A DNA stretch of 64,000 nt from Pseudomonas citri (GTDB lineage: Bacteria; Pseudomonadota; Gammaproteobacteria; Pseudomonadales; Pseudomonadaceae): positions 1 through 64,000 of the forward strand of contig NZ_JAODAB010000020.1 of assembly GCF_025336485.1 (NCBI RefSeq). The letters are read 5' to 3'. The notes beneath the pieces are model-generated. The model ran no database searches, was not told where the DNA came from, and was given only the letters and a program-made list of their open reading frames with translations. This document shows, one piece after another, positions 1-7,713 of this stretch. The position numbers were made by a program, and so were the translations under genes. Position 1 is the first letter of the stretch. Every line of letters begins with the position of its first letter.

Positions 1-108
1 AGCGGTTTCTTTTTGGTTGGCATACATGCACCTCTTACTCATGTTATGCCCGAACACAAAATTTCTGACACCCTCCAGGACGCTCAGCCAATTCTGGTTC
101 CGCAGTAA
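1..108 (+). CDS. possible 3' end of a gene truncated by the window edge
   Basis: Frame 1 is open from the first base to a TAA at 106-108 and gives about 35 residues ending in a hydrophilic tail (ending ...DAQPILVPQ). It could be the C-terminus of a protein encoded upstream of the window. There is too little sequence to name a family, and it may be a chance open frame. Confidence 0.25.
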   Translation, partial: SGFFLVGIHAPLTHVMPEHKISDTLQDAQPILVPQ

Positions 109-618
109 GAATATCTGCGAGAACGCTAAGCTAACCGGGACTCGGACAGGTGTTTTCAGTCGTGCAATGCCGAACGACCATCCAATTGAAAGTACATCAC
201 CTGCTACGACAGCGGCTGTCGAGCATAAGCGTAGTTGGTATGCTCACGACTATAATCATCGTCGTTGTATTTCCAGCAAATCTCCTGCTGATCGAATTCG
301 TGATGAGCAAAGCGCGGGGCATCAGGTGGAAACGAAGGATCTGCCAAGGGGGGCTGTTGAGGTGGATTCATATGCCACAGATGGGGAGCATTACACGGCT
401 TGGACGTACTATCGGGACAGCGAAACATGTTCCAGTAGTCTTCCTAGTTCGCAGAATGTACGAAGCGATTATGAATAATAGGAAACCGCCGAATGTCAGT
501 AGTGGATGTTCGTGACTGTTGAACTGCCGAAATGCAAGCAATTGTCCAGTGGCTTGATTTAAAAGGAGACGGATCTAACATTTCAGCTGCTTAGTAGCTG
601 TTGAACTCGCCATGAGTA
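109..618. other. AT-richer stretch without a convincing gene
   Basis: About 500 bases of lower GC than the core. Two overlapping open frames run on the plus strand. One, from a GTG at 150 to 515 (121 aa), has a hydrophobic segment near residues 27-50 followed by a basic stretch and could be a small membrane protein. The other (17-478) has no recognisable domain. Neither has a good ribosome binding site. The stretch reads like decayed or horizontally acquired DNA next to the AAA-PIN operon. Confidence 0.3.
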
Positions 619-1080
619 TCACAGCCGAGCTGCTCGGTCATACGCATTAAGGTGCTTATCAGCAGACCAGATATAGACACGTCTCGCCTTATTCAGCAAG
701 CAAAGACGTTGCCAGTCATGAATGATGGACAGGTCACCAAGCCCACTGCCATGTGTTGCGTGCATTGGAAATTCCGCCAGCCAAGCGCGCATCTCATCCT
801 CCTGCAAGAAGCTGATGGCCTTGAATGGGGAACGTCCCGCTAACGCCGCATCAACCTGCTGAACGAATCGTTCTGCGCAGTTGCGTCTCGTACCGCCGTC
901 GCCGTTCTGTCCGATGTGATTACCCGTTTCGAGTATGGTCGCCATTGGGAGGAAAAAGGATTCGCCCGCTTGTATGCGCTGCCCTAGCTCTTGGAGCGTT
1001 TCAAGATGTCGCTGGGCTTTCACGGGCACATTAAGGATTTCTACGAAAATGGAGGTATCGATCAAACAAACTGCTGTCAT
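619..1080 (-). CDS. PIN-domain protein (predicted nuclease) partnered with an AAA ATPase
   Basis: 153 aa from an ATG at 1080, which overlaps the stop of the ATPase gene by one base (TAATG), so the two are translationally coupled. The N-terminus (LIDTSIF, D8) is the first PIN acidic motif. E51 (LETGNHI), D116 (GLGDLSI) and D141 (SADKHLNAY) fit the remaining acidic and terminal motifs, so the metal-binding set looks intact. PIN domains are metal-dependent RNases used as toxins in VapBC modules, but no VapB-like antitoxin precedes this gene. Its partner is an SMC-like ATPase instead. I infer an RNA- or DNA-cleaving effector controlled by the ATPase. Longer in-frame starts upstream would run back into the ATPase gene. 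Confidence 0.8.
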   Translation of the reverse strand: MTAVCLIDTSIFVEILNVPVKAQRHLETLQELGQRIQAGESFFLPMATILETGNHIGQNGDGGTRRNCAERFVQQVDAALAGRSPFKAISFLQEDEMRAWLAEFPMHATHGSGLGDLSIIHDWQRLCLLNKARRVYIWSADKHLNAYDRAARL

Positions 1081-2393
1081 TACGCCCCTCCTTGTGAGCT
1101 CTGCCGAAGCCCGGCCAACCAATCCAGCGCTAGCGCCTTACGCTGTTCCTCGGTGGTAGTGTCTTTTAAAAAACGATCCAGGACCCGTCGAGTCATGAGC
1201 TGTCCTAGCGGACCTTGTGCCACCAACTCCGGGTATCGCTCCAAGTCGCCCAGGCGTACCAAGCGGCTGTCGCCTTCTTCCGGGTCGCGATAGCACGCCA
1301 CCACGTCAGCCAACGCGCTGTCAGGCAATGCGTCCATGAGCGCCGGGTTGTGCGAGGTTAATAGAACTCGTAGTTCTCTTTCGGCGGCGATGGCTTGAAG
1401 TTGCTTTACCAGGGTTTCCGCCCTGCTAGGGTGAACGCCATTGTCGATTTCTTCGATGACTACGAGTGCCCCCGCAGGAGCCGTCAGTAGCGCTGCACCG
1501 ATAGCCAGAACGCGGAGCGTACCGTCAGAGAGCAGGGGGGCATCCATTTTTCTGCTTTTCTGCCCAAAGGACTCCACCAACCGAACCATTACGTCGTTGC
1601 GATCAGTTTTGATGAACTCGATATCCGTGATGTCTTGTTCAGGCAATGACTTGATGAATGCAAGCAACTTTGCCTTCTGTTCCGACGTTTGGGAAATTCG
1701 GTAGAGAACAGCGGAAAGATTACTCCCGTCCTCTTTGATGAGGTCGTCTTTCACATACGCATAGTCACGCATCAGAGCGGGGCGCGGATCGAGGAACACG
1801 ACATTGCGCAGAGTCTCGCGTAAAGCTTTTGTCACGGTTGGAATCACGCGTTGCGATTCAAGGTGGCCCGACTCGAACCGACCAGGTGTTTCAAGCTGAT
1901 AAAAAATGGCTTGTCGGTTTGAGCAAGGGATATGGGGTTTATTCTTGCCGCGCTTGAAGTTGTTGTATGCCACTCTGATTTCGTCAGTGTGTGGGTTAGC
2001 AGTACCGTCGATTTGATACAAAGGTACTGCCTCGTTCGGCTTCACAACGCTTTCTGCCGTAACGACCAGTTGATCGGCTATCAGGCCAATCGAGATCTCA
2101 AAATGGTCCCAGCTTTGAGGTATGCCCTCGAATCGACCTCCGAGGCTGAAGCTGGCTTGAGGATCGCGTAGCAGGTCGTTTGCTTGCCCTCGAACGACCG
2201 CGTCTCCACTTTGAATCGAGCGAGTGATGTCATCAAGACGGCTTCCCTTGGCCAGCCAGTTGAGAAGTCGGATCGCCTCAAGCACATTGCTTTTGCCTGA
2301 GGCATTGGCACCGATCAAAAAAGTCATGGCCGACAGCGGCAGGCTAGCGCTTTCGTAGCTCTTAAAGTTTTTCAGTTCAATTGAAGTCAACAT
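1080..2393 (-). CDS. AAA family ATPase (AAA_21/AAA_15, OLD/SMC-like) of a two-gene AAA-PIN locus
   Basis: 437 aa. The N-terminus IELKNFKSY is the usual opening of this ABC-like ATPase group. Walker A is GANASGKS (28-35), the signature-like motif is LLSDGTLR (287-294), Walker B is VVIEEID (311-317), and the H-loop is TSHNP (346-350). The central region (about 80-270) has no named domain. ATPases of this group act as sensor or motor subunits in several antiphage systems (for example OLD, Septu and PARIS types), paired with a nuclease. Here the partner is the downstream PIN gene. The role is inferred. Base composition is AT-richer than the core genes. The start ATG at 2393 has only a weak ribosome binding site. 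Confidence 0.85.
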   Translation of the reverse strand: MLTSIELKNFKSYESASLPLSAMTFLIGANASGKSNVLEAIRLLNWLAKGSRLDDITRSIQSGDAVVRGQANDLLRDPQASFSLGGRFEGIPQSWDHFEISIGLIADQLVVTAESVVKPNEAVPLYQIDGTANPHTDEIRVAYNNFKRGKNKPHIPCSNRQAIFYQLETPGRFESGHLESQRVIPTVTKALRETLRNVVFLDPRPALMRDYAYVKDDLIKEDGSNLSAVLYRISQTSEQKAKLLAFIKSLPEQDITDIEFIKTDRNDVMVRLVESFGQKSRKMDAPLLSDGTLRVLAIGAALLTAPAGALVVIEEIDNGVHPSRAETLVKQLQAIAAERELRVLLTSHNPALMDALPDSALADVVACYRDPEEGDSRLVRLGDLERYPELVAQGPLGQLMTRRVLDRFLKDTTTEEQRKALALDWLAGLRQSSQGGA

Positions 2394-2706
2394 ACTTTAA
2401 ATGCTCGTACACGCGTCATTAATAACTCTCCGCACTCTGTCGCCCTTGTTGTCGATAAAATCGTTGGGCATGCATCACTCTAGGTGCTGATCAACCACTT
2501 ATCCTGACATAGTACGTGAGCAAAATGGCCGGAGATACCCCGGCCTTGGTGCGTCTCCGGTTCAGCGAACATGAGCGCGCGGTCGTGAAGGGCTATGACG
2601 CCGAGGATGTTTTCTGGTTGGGTTTCACTCATGCACACGGGGGGGCAACCCGATGCTACTCCCAACCTCCAACCCAAAGCGGATGTCCCGAACGCCCGTT
2701 TTCCTA
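2394..2706. other. intergenic stretch between the AAA gene and the small hypothetical gene
   Basis: About 310 bases. It contains a hairpin, CCGGAGA (2529-2535) with TCTCCGG (2555-2561), and one weak minus-strand small frame listed separately. Nothing else was recognised. Confidence 0.35.
2480..2632 (-). CDS. possible 50-residue hypothetical protein
   Basis: An ATG at 2632 opens a frame of 50 codons (begins MSETQPENILG). It lies 74 bases downstream of the small hypothetical gene on the same strand. Codon third positions are moderately GC-rich, but there is no clear ribosome binding site and no recognisable domain. It may be a non-coding stretch that happens to be open. Confidence 0.25.
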   Translation of the reverse strand: MSETQPENILGVIALHDRALMFAEPETHQGRGISGHFAHVLCQDKWLIST

Positions 2707-2979
2707 TCAAGTCTCAACGTCCTCCTGAAGCCGTCGCCCAATAACCTCCAACAAATCACATCCATCCCGCAACGGAATCACCAGCAACTGCGCAAAATCC
2801 GAAAGCACCACCGCATCGCTGTTGATCTCAGAACGAAACGCAATATTCTCCAGTACCTGTGTCACCACGCGGATGCGGTAATCGGCGGTAGCATGTAGGA
2901 CGTCAAGGGGGGCTTGAGTATCGATAAGCAGGGACGCGGGGGTACAGTCGATGCCTGTGATGGGGACATATCTTTCCAT
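2707..2979 (-). CDS. small hypothetical protein (Pseudomonas-type)
   Basis: 90 aa from an ATG at 2979, preceded by GGAG with good spacing; a longer frame starts at 3012 but lacks such a site. The predicted protein is soluble and helical, with no signal peptide or membrane segment. It resembles in size and style the small DUF3077/DUF6124-like proteins scattered through Pseudomonas genomes, but I cannot assign the family firmly. It is monocistronic and sits behind a structured leader. Function unknown. Confidence 0.65.
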   Translation of the reverse strand: MERYVPITGIDCTPASLLIDTQAPLDVLHATADYRIRVVTQVLENIAFRSEINSDAVVLSDFAQLLVIPLRDGCDLLEVIGRRLQEDVET

Positions 2980-3059
2980 GTTCAAAACTCCAATCAAATG
3001 AGATTTAGCCATTCAATCGTCGCCAAACAATTGGGCGGCAGTTGTACGCAGGTTGGCGA

Positions 3060-3125
3060 GCCGGGATTGGAGACCGGCAGACCCGAAGGTCTCCCACGCA
3101 CAACTGCCAAAACAGGCAGCCGTGC
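3060..3125 (-). promoter_or_regulatory. structured leader of the small hypothetical gene, two hairpins
   Basis: On the minus strand, about 90-145 bases before the ATG at 2979, lie CTGCC/GGCAG arms at 3104-3108 and 3115-3119. Next to them are GGAGACC/GGTCTCC arms at 3069-3075 and 3088-3094. The latter can alternatively pair as AGACC (3079-3083) with GGTCT (3088-3092), so two mutually exclusive stems are possible. This could be a cis-acting RNA or a small RNA; the function is inferred only from the foldable structure. Confidence 0.4.
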
Positions 3126-3584
3126 AAGTGTGCCAAAGCCTTCGCAAAAAACGGAGTACTTTTGCATCCAATTACCCAGGTCGCCAAACCTGATCGCCAT
3201 CTGGGCGATGAACATCACTATGGGGGCTCGCGGATCAGGCGGGAAGGTGACAGTTTCCTAAACCGTCGTAGGAGTCGCGCCTCTGTTTTGCCGGAGACGT
3301 CTGACACGGCGGGCTCGACTTATTCAACACCATCGACAGGTCAAGCTCAGGTCGGCTTCGCCGCCCAGCGGGGATTGAGGATGTTGATGGGTAGGGCCAT
3401 CGTAAGCAGGCTCTTCCACAGGTTTTTCGAGGTGTTCATCCGTCTTGCATCCATCCCCGACCACTGTGAGAGCGGGCCTGAATTCGCGATGACGGTGGGG
3501 TGGATGTTCCGACGTCATCGCGGGCAGCCTTGCTCCCACAGTGGGAATCTTGTGTCGGAAAAAGGGGACTGTGAAAACGTCTGC
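3126..3584. other. non-coding region upstream of the leader, ending in REP-like sequence
   Basis: No convincing gene. Overlapping frames here have poor codon structure. The distal part holds diverged REP-like DNA and one clear REP at 3500-3558. This is probably a graveyard of short repeats between the accessory block and the YbaK operon. Confidence 0.5.
3500..3558 (+). repeat. REP-type repeat, copy 1 of a near-identical pair
   Basis: Contains CATCGCGGGCA followed by GCCTTGCTCCCACA, the P. fluorescens REP signature, with a downstream GTGGGAATCTTGTGTCGG tail. The same 57-60 base unit recurs at 6990-7049 with only a few differences. Confidence 0.8.
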
Positions 3585-4064
3585 TCAGGCCTGGCTGATA
3601 TCTAGCAATCGAGGCATGGCAATCGCCAGATAATCCTGCGTATCGAGCACCATCGACGCATCCAGCCGCCCCGCGTTGAAGGCTATTTCGGCGTAGCCTG
3701 TGGTCAAGGCCGGATCGACGATCAATTGAATCCGCTCATCGAAAACAAAAGGAGGGATGGCGCCGATCCGGCACCCGGTCAGTTCCATGGCGGTTTCGGC
3801 CTTCACCAGCTCGGCTTTTTTCCCGCCCAGGGCCGCTCCGACTTTCTTCATGTCCAGCTTCTGGTCGCCCGGCAGTATCACCAGTGCATAGGGTCCGGCC
3901 TGACCCTTGAGGGAGCAAAGCATGGCCTTCGCGCCTTGGCCGGGCTCGGTGCCACGGATTTCGGCGACGCGCGCCGACTGGCCCTCGGCATCGTGCATCA
4001 ACACCCGGTAGGCGGCTGAGCGGGCATCGAGTAGTGCCACGAGGCGATCGAACATGGGATGCAT
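3585..4064 (-). CDS. YbaK/EbsC-family aminoacyl-tRNA deacylase
   Basis: 159 aa, close to the usual length of single-domain YbaK proteins. Members of this family hydrolyse mischarged tRNA such as Cys- or Ala-tRNA(Pro). Conserved-looking features are the AKAMLCSLKG segment with its lysine, ALVILPGDQKLDMKKV, and the GCRIGAIPPF loop. It starts 16 bases after the TSUP gene with AGAGGAAA before the ATG, so it is the last gene of the dioxygenase-TSUP-ybaK operon. It may act as a trans-editing factor or on a free aminoacyl substrate related to the operon's metabolite. The exact substrate cannot be read from sequence. Confidence 0.85.
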   Translation of the reverse strand: MHPMFDRLVALLDARSAAYRVLMHDAEGQSARVAEIRGTEPGQGAKAMLCSLKGQAGPYALVILPGDQKLDMKKVGAALGGKKAELVKAETAMELTGCRIGAIPPFVFDERIQLIVDPALTTGYAEIAFNAGRLDASMVLDTQDYLAIAMPRLLDISQA

Positions 4065-4080
4065 GTAGTTTTCCTCTGGT

Positions 4081-4839
4081 TTACAGGAACAGGTCGTAAG
4101 ACAGTTTGCTGATCAGGATCACCAGTAACACCAGAAATAGAGCCCGGACAAAGGGCACACCTTTGTGAACCGCCAGCCAGGTGCCAGTGAGCGCGCCCAG
4201 GATGTTGAATGCTGCCATGGGGATTGCGATCAGGTAGAGCACGTTACCTGTCGGAATGAAGAATATCAGTGCCGCTACGTTGGTCGCGATGTTCACTAGC
4301 TTGGCCGATGCCGAGGCATGCAGAAAGTCGAAGGCGAAGCAGCGAATGAACAGGAAGATCAGGAAGCTGCCAGTGCCGGGACCGAACAGACCATCGTAGA
4401 AACCGATGGCGCCGCCGATGACGATCGCCAGCAGTTTTTCCTTGGTACCGATGCGCATGGGCTTGTGCAGGGCGCCGAAATCTTTTTTCCAGAAGGTGTA
4501 GATCGCCATCAGTACAATCAACACCAACACCGCCGGCCGGATCATCGACTGGGGTACGGACGACACCGTGGCGGCTCCGAAGAAGGACATGACAAAGGCC
4601 GCGCAGGCGGCGGGGATCACAAGACCCCAGTCGATCACCACCTTGCGCACGAAGGACCGGGCCGCGAATGCGGTGCCGCAGGCGGCCGCGACCTTATTGG
4701 TACCCAGCAACGCCGCCGGTTGAGCGGTGGGTAGCACGTTGAACAGCGCGGGAATCTGGATCAGTCCGCCGCCGCCCACCGCCGCATCGATCAGGCCGGC
4801 GGCGAAGGCGAACACGCAAAGGATGACAATATCGACCAT
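4081..4839 (-). CDS. TSUP (TauE/SafE) family membrane transporter
   Basis: 252 aa and strongly hydrophobic, with about eight predicted membrane helices in two halves. The glycine-rich N-terminal segment AAVGGGGLIQIPAL and the repeated GFYDGLFGPGTGSFL in the second half are typical of TauE/SafE exporters. These move sulfite, sulfoacetate or other small organic anions across the inner membrane. The start ATG at 4839 follows the dioxygenase stop by 4 bases, implying cotranscription. Substrate unknown; a product of the neighbouring dioxygenase is a reasonable guess. Confidence 0.88.
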   Translation of the reverse strand: MVDIVILCVFAFAAGLIDAAVGGGGLIQIPALFNVLPTAQPAALLGTNKVAAACGTAFAARSFVRKVVIDWGLVIPAACAAFVMSFFGAATVSSVPQSMIRPAVLVLIVLMAIYTFWKKDFGALHKPMRIGTKEKLLAIVIGGAIGFYDGLFGPGTGSFLIFLFIRCFAFDFLHASASAKLVNIATNVAALIFFIPTGNVLYLIAIPMAAFNILGALTGTWLAVHKGVPFVRALFLVLLVILISKLSYDLFL

Positions 4840-4843
4840 GAAA

Positions 4844-5929
4844 TCAGGCTCTGGCTATGTAGGGTTGATGAGGATCCAGCGGTACCACGCGTGCCGGATC
4901 ATTGACCCCGAAGACACGCAACATCCAGCGATCACGGCCGTCGTAGCGGGGTGTAAAACCATCCCGGGCATGCAGGGTTTGCTGGTTCTTGAAGATCAGC
5001 ATGTCCCCTGGTTGCAGCAGTATGTGGTGCACGACATCGGGATGATTGGCGGTGGCGGCGAACAGTTGGAGGGCAAACTGCGCATCGGCGCAGGTCGCTT
5101 CGACACTCGCTTTGTTGTAGCGGCAATACAGGCCATCGGTTGCGGTTCGGTACAGCAAGGGGACGTTTTCCAGCACATTCCCCTGTTTGCCGAAGGAGGC
5201 TGGTCGGCGAACGGTGAAGTTCGGTCGTGACAATTCTTCTTCGACCCAGGCCGGCAGAATGGCCAGCACCTCGTCAATGGCGACGATACGCGTCGGCACG
5301 TCGAGCTCGCAGCGCAGGCCGGTCAGGGACAGGTACTCCGGGCAGGCCGACAACTGCGAGACGGGTTCGCAGGTCAAAGGCAGGTGAGGGTTGTCGACAT
5401 GCATGTCCAGATCCGCGCGCGAGCCATAGGAGCTCTTTTCGGTCTCTCGCTTGTGCTTGGGCGATACGTGACGGAACACTGTGTCGTTGCTTTCACCCTC
5501 GTACGCCAGCGGACGGGTTTGCAGAGTTTGCAGCACGGACAAAATAGCCCCGGCCAGAGTCGACAAGTTCTCGATACCCGGCTCCAGGTCATAGGGCGTG
5601 GCGGGCAGTTGCGGGTCCAGCGGCAGCCCCCTGACGATCATCGCCACTTCACGGGCCTGTGGAAAATTGCGTAGCTGCTGGATTTTCTCGGCGCACAGGA
5701 CACTTTCCAGCAACAGCCCCAGGACCGGCATGTGGCGGATACCCGAGGCGCTATCGGTCACGTCCAGCGATGCCAGGCCGGCCTGAAGTGTGCGTTGTTC
5801 TTCGAGCGACAGATGAATTTGCGGTATCTCCCGTCGGGTCGAAGCCAGTGATTTTTTTCCCAGCCATTCATGAGTTACTTCATCAACACAAACGGTGGCT
5901 TTCCCGATTACTTCATCCAGCTTCGACAC
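4844..5929 (-). CDS. TauD/TfdA-like 2-oxoglutarate/Fe(II) dioxygenase
   Basis: 361 aa from a GTG at 5929, preceded by AGGAG; the longer frame to 6154 runs into the divergent LysR gene and is rejected. The iron-binding motif is H177-x-D179 with distal H320 (TLHARDGF), and arginines R334/R338 are suited to binding 2-oxoglutarate. This is the clavaminate synthase-like fold used for hydroxylating amino acids, sulfonates and related compounds. It is the first gene of an operon with a TSUP exporter and a YbaK-like protein. The divergent LysR gene is the likely regulator. Substrate not predictable. Confidence 0.85.
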   Translation of the reverse strand: MSKLDEVIGKATVCVDEVTHEWLGKKSLASTRREIPQIHLSLEEQRTLQAGLASLDVTDSASGIRHMPVLGLLLESVLCAEKIQQLRNFPQAREVAMIVRGLPLDPQLPATPYDLEPGIENLSTLAGAILSVLQTLQTRPLAYEGESNDTVFRHVSPKHKRETEKSSYGSRADLDMHVDNPHLPLTCEPVSQLSACPEYLSLTGLRCELDVPTRIVAIDEVLAILPAWVEEELSRPNFTVRRPASFGKQGNVLENVPLLYRTATDGLYCRYNKASVEATCADAQFALQLFAATANHPDVVHHILLQPGDMLIFKNQQTLHARDGFTPRYDGRDRWMLRVFGVNDPARVVPLDPHQPYIARA

Positions 5930-5999
5930 GTCCTTGCGCTCCTGTTTGCCCCATCCTTGTGGGTTGGACGGGAAGGTTAACGGAAGCGCCTTTTTTGTG

Positions 6000-6029
6000 T
6001 TGCAATGCCGCGTTGTGAAAAATGCAATG
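6000..6029. promoter_or_regulatory. candidate LysR operator between the dioxygenase and LysR genes
   Basis: TGCAATG occurs at 6001-6007 and again at 6023-6029, 22 bases apart (two helical turns), with TTGCA/TGCAA as an inverted pair. It lies just before the LysR start and upstream of the dioxygenase operon, as expected for a LysR-type binding site. Inference only. Confidence 0.35.
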
Positions 6030-6050
6030 AGGTGGAGAGTGGCATTGAAT

Positions 6051-6971
6051 ATGTTGGGGGAACTTGAAGCTTTCGCGACCGTGGCTCGCAAGCGCAGTTT
6101 CGTCGCCGCCGCACGGACTCTGGGGCGCTCCCCCAGCGCATTGACCCGTGCCATTCAAGCCCTGGAGGAAAGTGTGGGGCTCAAGTTGTTCAATCGCTCG
6201 TCCAATGCCGTGAGCTTGACCGAAGCGGGTGAATGCTTATTGCCCCACGCATACAAAATGCTCGACCTGCAACGTGAGGTGGATGAAGACCTGGCCGGTC
6301 TCAGCGGCCTGGCCTCCGGCTGGATCCGTTTTTCCGCCCCCGAGGTTCTCGGACACGGGGTTTTGCCCCGGTTGATCGCGCAATACTGCGAGCGTTATCC
6401 AGACGTTAACATCGATGTGATTTTCACCGATGAGATCATCGACCCGGCCAAGAGCAAGCTGGACTTCTCTATTCGCGGCGCGTTTCCACAATCCAGCGAC
6501 TTGATCGGCTTTGCGCTCTGGAGTTACTCCCGTTATCTGTATGCCAGCCCCGGCTACCTGGAGCGGAACGGCATGCCCGACGCCATCGACGCACTGGAGT
6601 CGCATTCGCTGATCCTGCATACGGCGCCGCGGATTCTCAAGGAGTGGAATTTTCGCAGTGAGGAGCAGGCCATCAGCTTTCGGGTTCATCCAAAATTTCG
6701 TTTCAGCTCCGGTCTGGCGGTATTCCAGGCAGCCCTGGCGGGTGTCGGGATCGCCCGCTTGGCGGATTGGATGGCGGAGCCCGAAGTGGAAGCGGGGCGC
6801 CTGCTCCGGGTTTGTCCTGAATACAAGCTCACCTCCAGCAGCGGTGAGAGCCCACAGATGCACGCGGTGTACCCGGCCGGAAATTTGCCGCTGCGGGTGA
6901 AGGCATTGATGGAGATGATTCGTGGCTTAGGTGAAAGCCTCGAATGTAAACGCGGTTCAGCACTGATATGA
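6051..6971 (+). CDS. LysR family transcriptional regulator
   Basis: 306 aa. The N-terminal winged helix-turn-helix (about 1-60, with FVAAARTLGRSPSALTRAIQALE) is followed by a periplasmic-binding-protein-like effector domain (about 88-300). The ATG at 6051 fits the LysR N-terminus best; an in-frame ATG at 6027 would add eight residues. It is divergent from the dioxygenase-TSUP-ybaK operon, which it probably controls together with its own expression. A REP unit follows the stop. Confidence 0.92.
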   Translation: MLGELEAFATVARKRSFVAAARTLGRSPSALTRAIQALEESVGLKLFNRSSNAVSLTEAGECLLPHAYKMLDLQREVDEDLAGLSGLASGWIRFSAPEVLGHGVLPRLIAQYCERYPDVNIDVIFTDEIIDPAKSKLDFSIRGAFPQSSDLIGFALWSYSRYLYASPGYLERNGMPDAIDALESHSLILHTAPRILKEWNFRSEEQAISFRVHPKFRFSSGLAVFQAALAGVGIARLADWMAEPEVEAGRLLRVCPEYKLTSSSGESPQMHAVYPAGNLPLRVKALMEMIRGLGESLECKRGSALI

Positions 6972-6989
6972 GGTCAGCGTGCGTCGACA

Positions 6990-7049
6990 GTGGATGTGCC
7001 GACGTCATCGCGGGCAAGCCTTGCTCCCACAGGGGGAATCTTGTGTCGG
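6990..7049 (+). repeat. REP-type repeat, copy 2 of a near-identical pair
   Basis: Nearly the same 57-60 base unit as at 3500-3558, including GACGTCATCGCGGGCAAGCC, the TTGCTCCCACA half-palindrome and the AATCTTGTGTCGG tail. It lies between convergent genes. Confidence 0.85.
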
Positions 7050-7078
7050 GCGCAGGGGTTGTGCCCTGCGCCCGCGCA

Positions 7079-7633
7079 CTATTTCTTGACCTTGTAATCC
7101 TGCCCCCACACCCGAACGGAACTGACCGCTTCGTCCGATCCTTCGAACACGAACTTCTGCCGCACGGCCGCTTTGGGCGGGACGGTGACGTCGTCGGGGT
7201 TTTCCAGGCTGATGAGGTTGTTGGCGTAACCGGCCTGGTCGATGGCGAGCAGGGCGCCGGTTTGCTTGAGGTTGATCAGGCGCAGTTGGGTGTCGGTGTT
7301 GTTGCGAAAACCCAGGGTCACGGTGGCGCGTTCCTCGCCGGGTTCGAACTTCAACACTTCGACAGCGATGCGGTCTTTCATTTGCTCGTTGGAGGAGATG
7401 ATCGCCGCGCCGTCGGTGCCCTGGGCCGATTCGCGGCCGTCAAGCACGCCTTCGCTGACGCCGCCCAAGAGGTTCTTGCCGGCGGTGACGAATGTCGAGA
7501 CGGCGGCCTTGGTCGAGTCCTTGATGGTGCTACTGGTGGGCTCGCCTTCGGCCAGGCACAGGGGGCTGATCAAGAGGTTGGAGATGAAGAGACTGGAGAC
7601 GAAGAGGCTGGAGCGCGATGGCAGGGAAGTCAT
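7079..7633 (-). CDS. hypothetical secreted protein
   Basis: 184 aa from an ATG at 7633, preceded by AAGGA; a longer frame starts at 7702 without a good site. Residues 1-28 form a Sec signal peptide with a likely cut after CLA (28/29). The mature part has an Ala/Gly/Ser-rich helical segment, then a beta-rich domain (about 88-184) with an RNNTDTQLRL motif reminiscent of extracellular Ig-like folds. The signal peptide region is encoded by imperfect 15-base tandem repeats. I do not recognise the family. It stands alone, convergent with the LysR gene. Confidence 0.7.
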   Translation of the reverse strand: MTSLPSRSSLFVSSLFISNLLISPLCLAEGEPTSSTIKDSTKAAVSTFVTAGKNLLGGVSEGVLDGRESAQGTDGAAIISSNEQMKDRIAVEVLKFEPGEERATVTLGFRNNTDTQLRLINLKQTGALLAIDQAGYANNLISLENPDDVTVPPKAAVRQKFVFEGSDEAVSSVRVWGQDYKVKK

Positions 7634-7713
7634 ACCTGGGTCCTTGAGGGTTGTCTGCAACGCTGCCCGTCTTGGGGCGTAGGGCATCATAGCTGCGATC
7701 AAGGCTCGTTTGT

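Noticed and set aside
612..650. Short plus frame reading like a tyrosine recombinase C-terminus (AELLGHTH).
   Set aside because: Only 12 codons, it overlaps the end of the PIN gene and no recombinase sequence lies upstream; chance resemblance.
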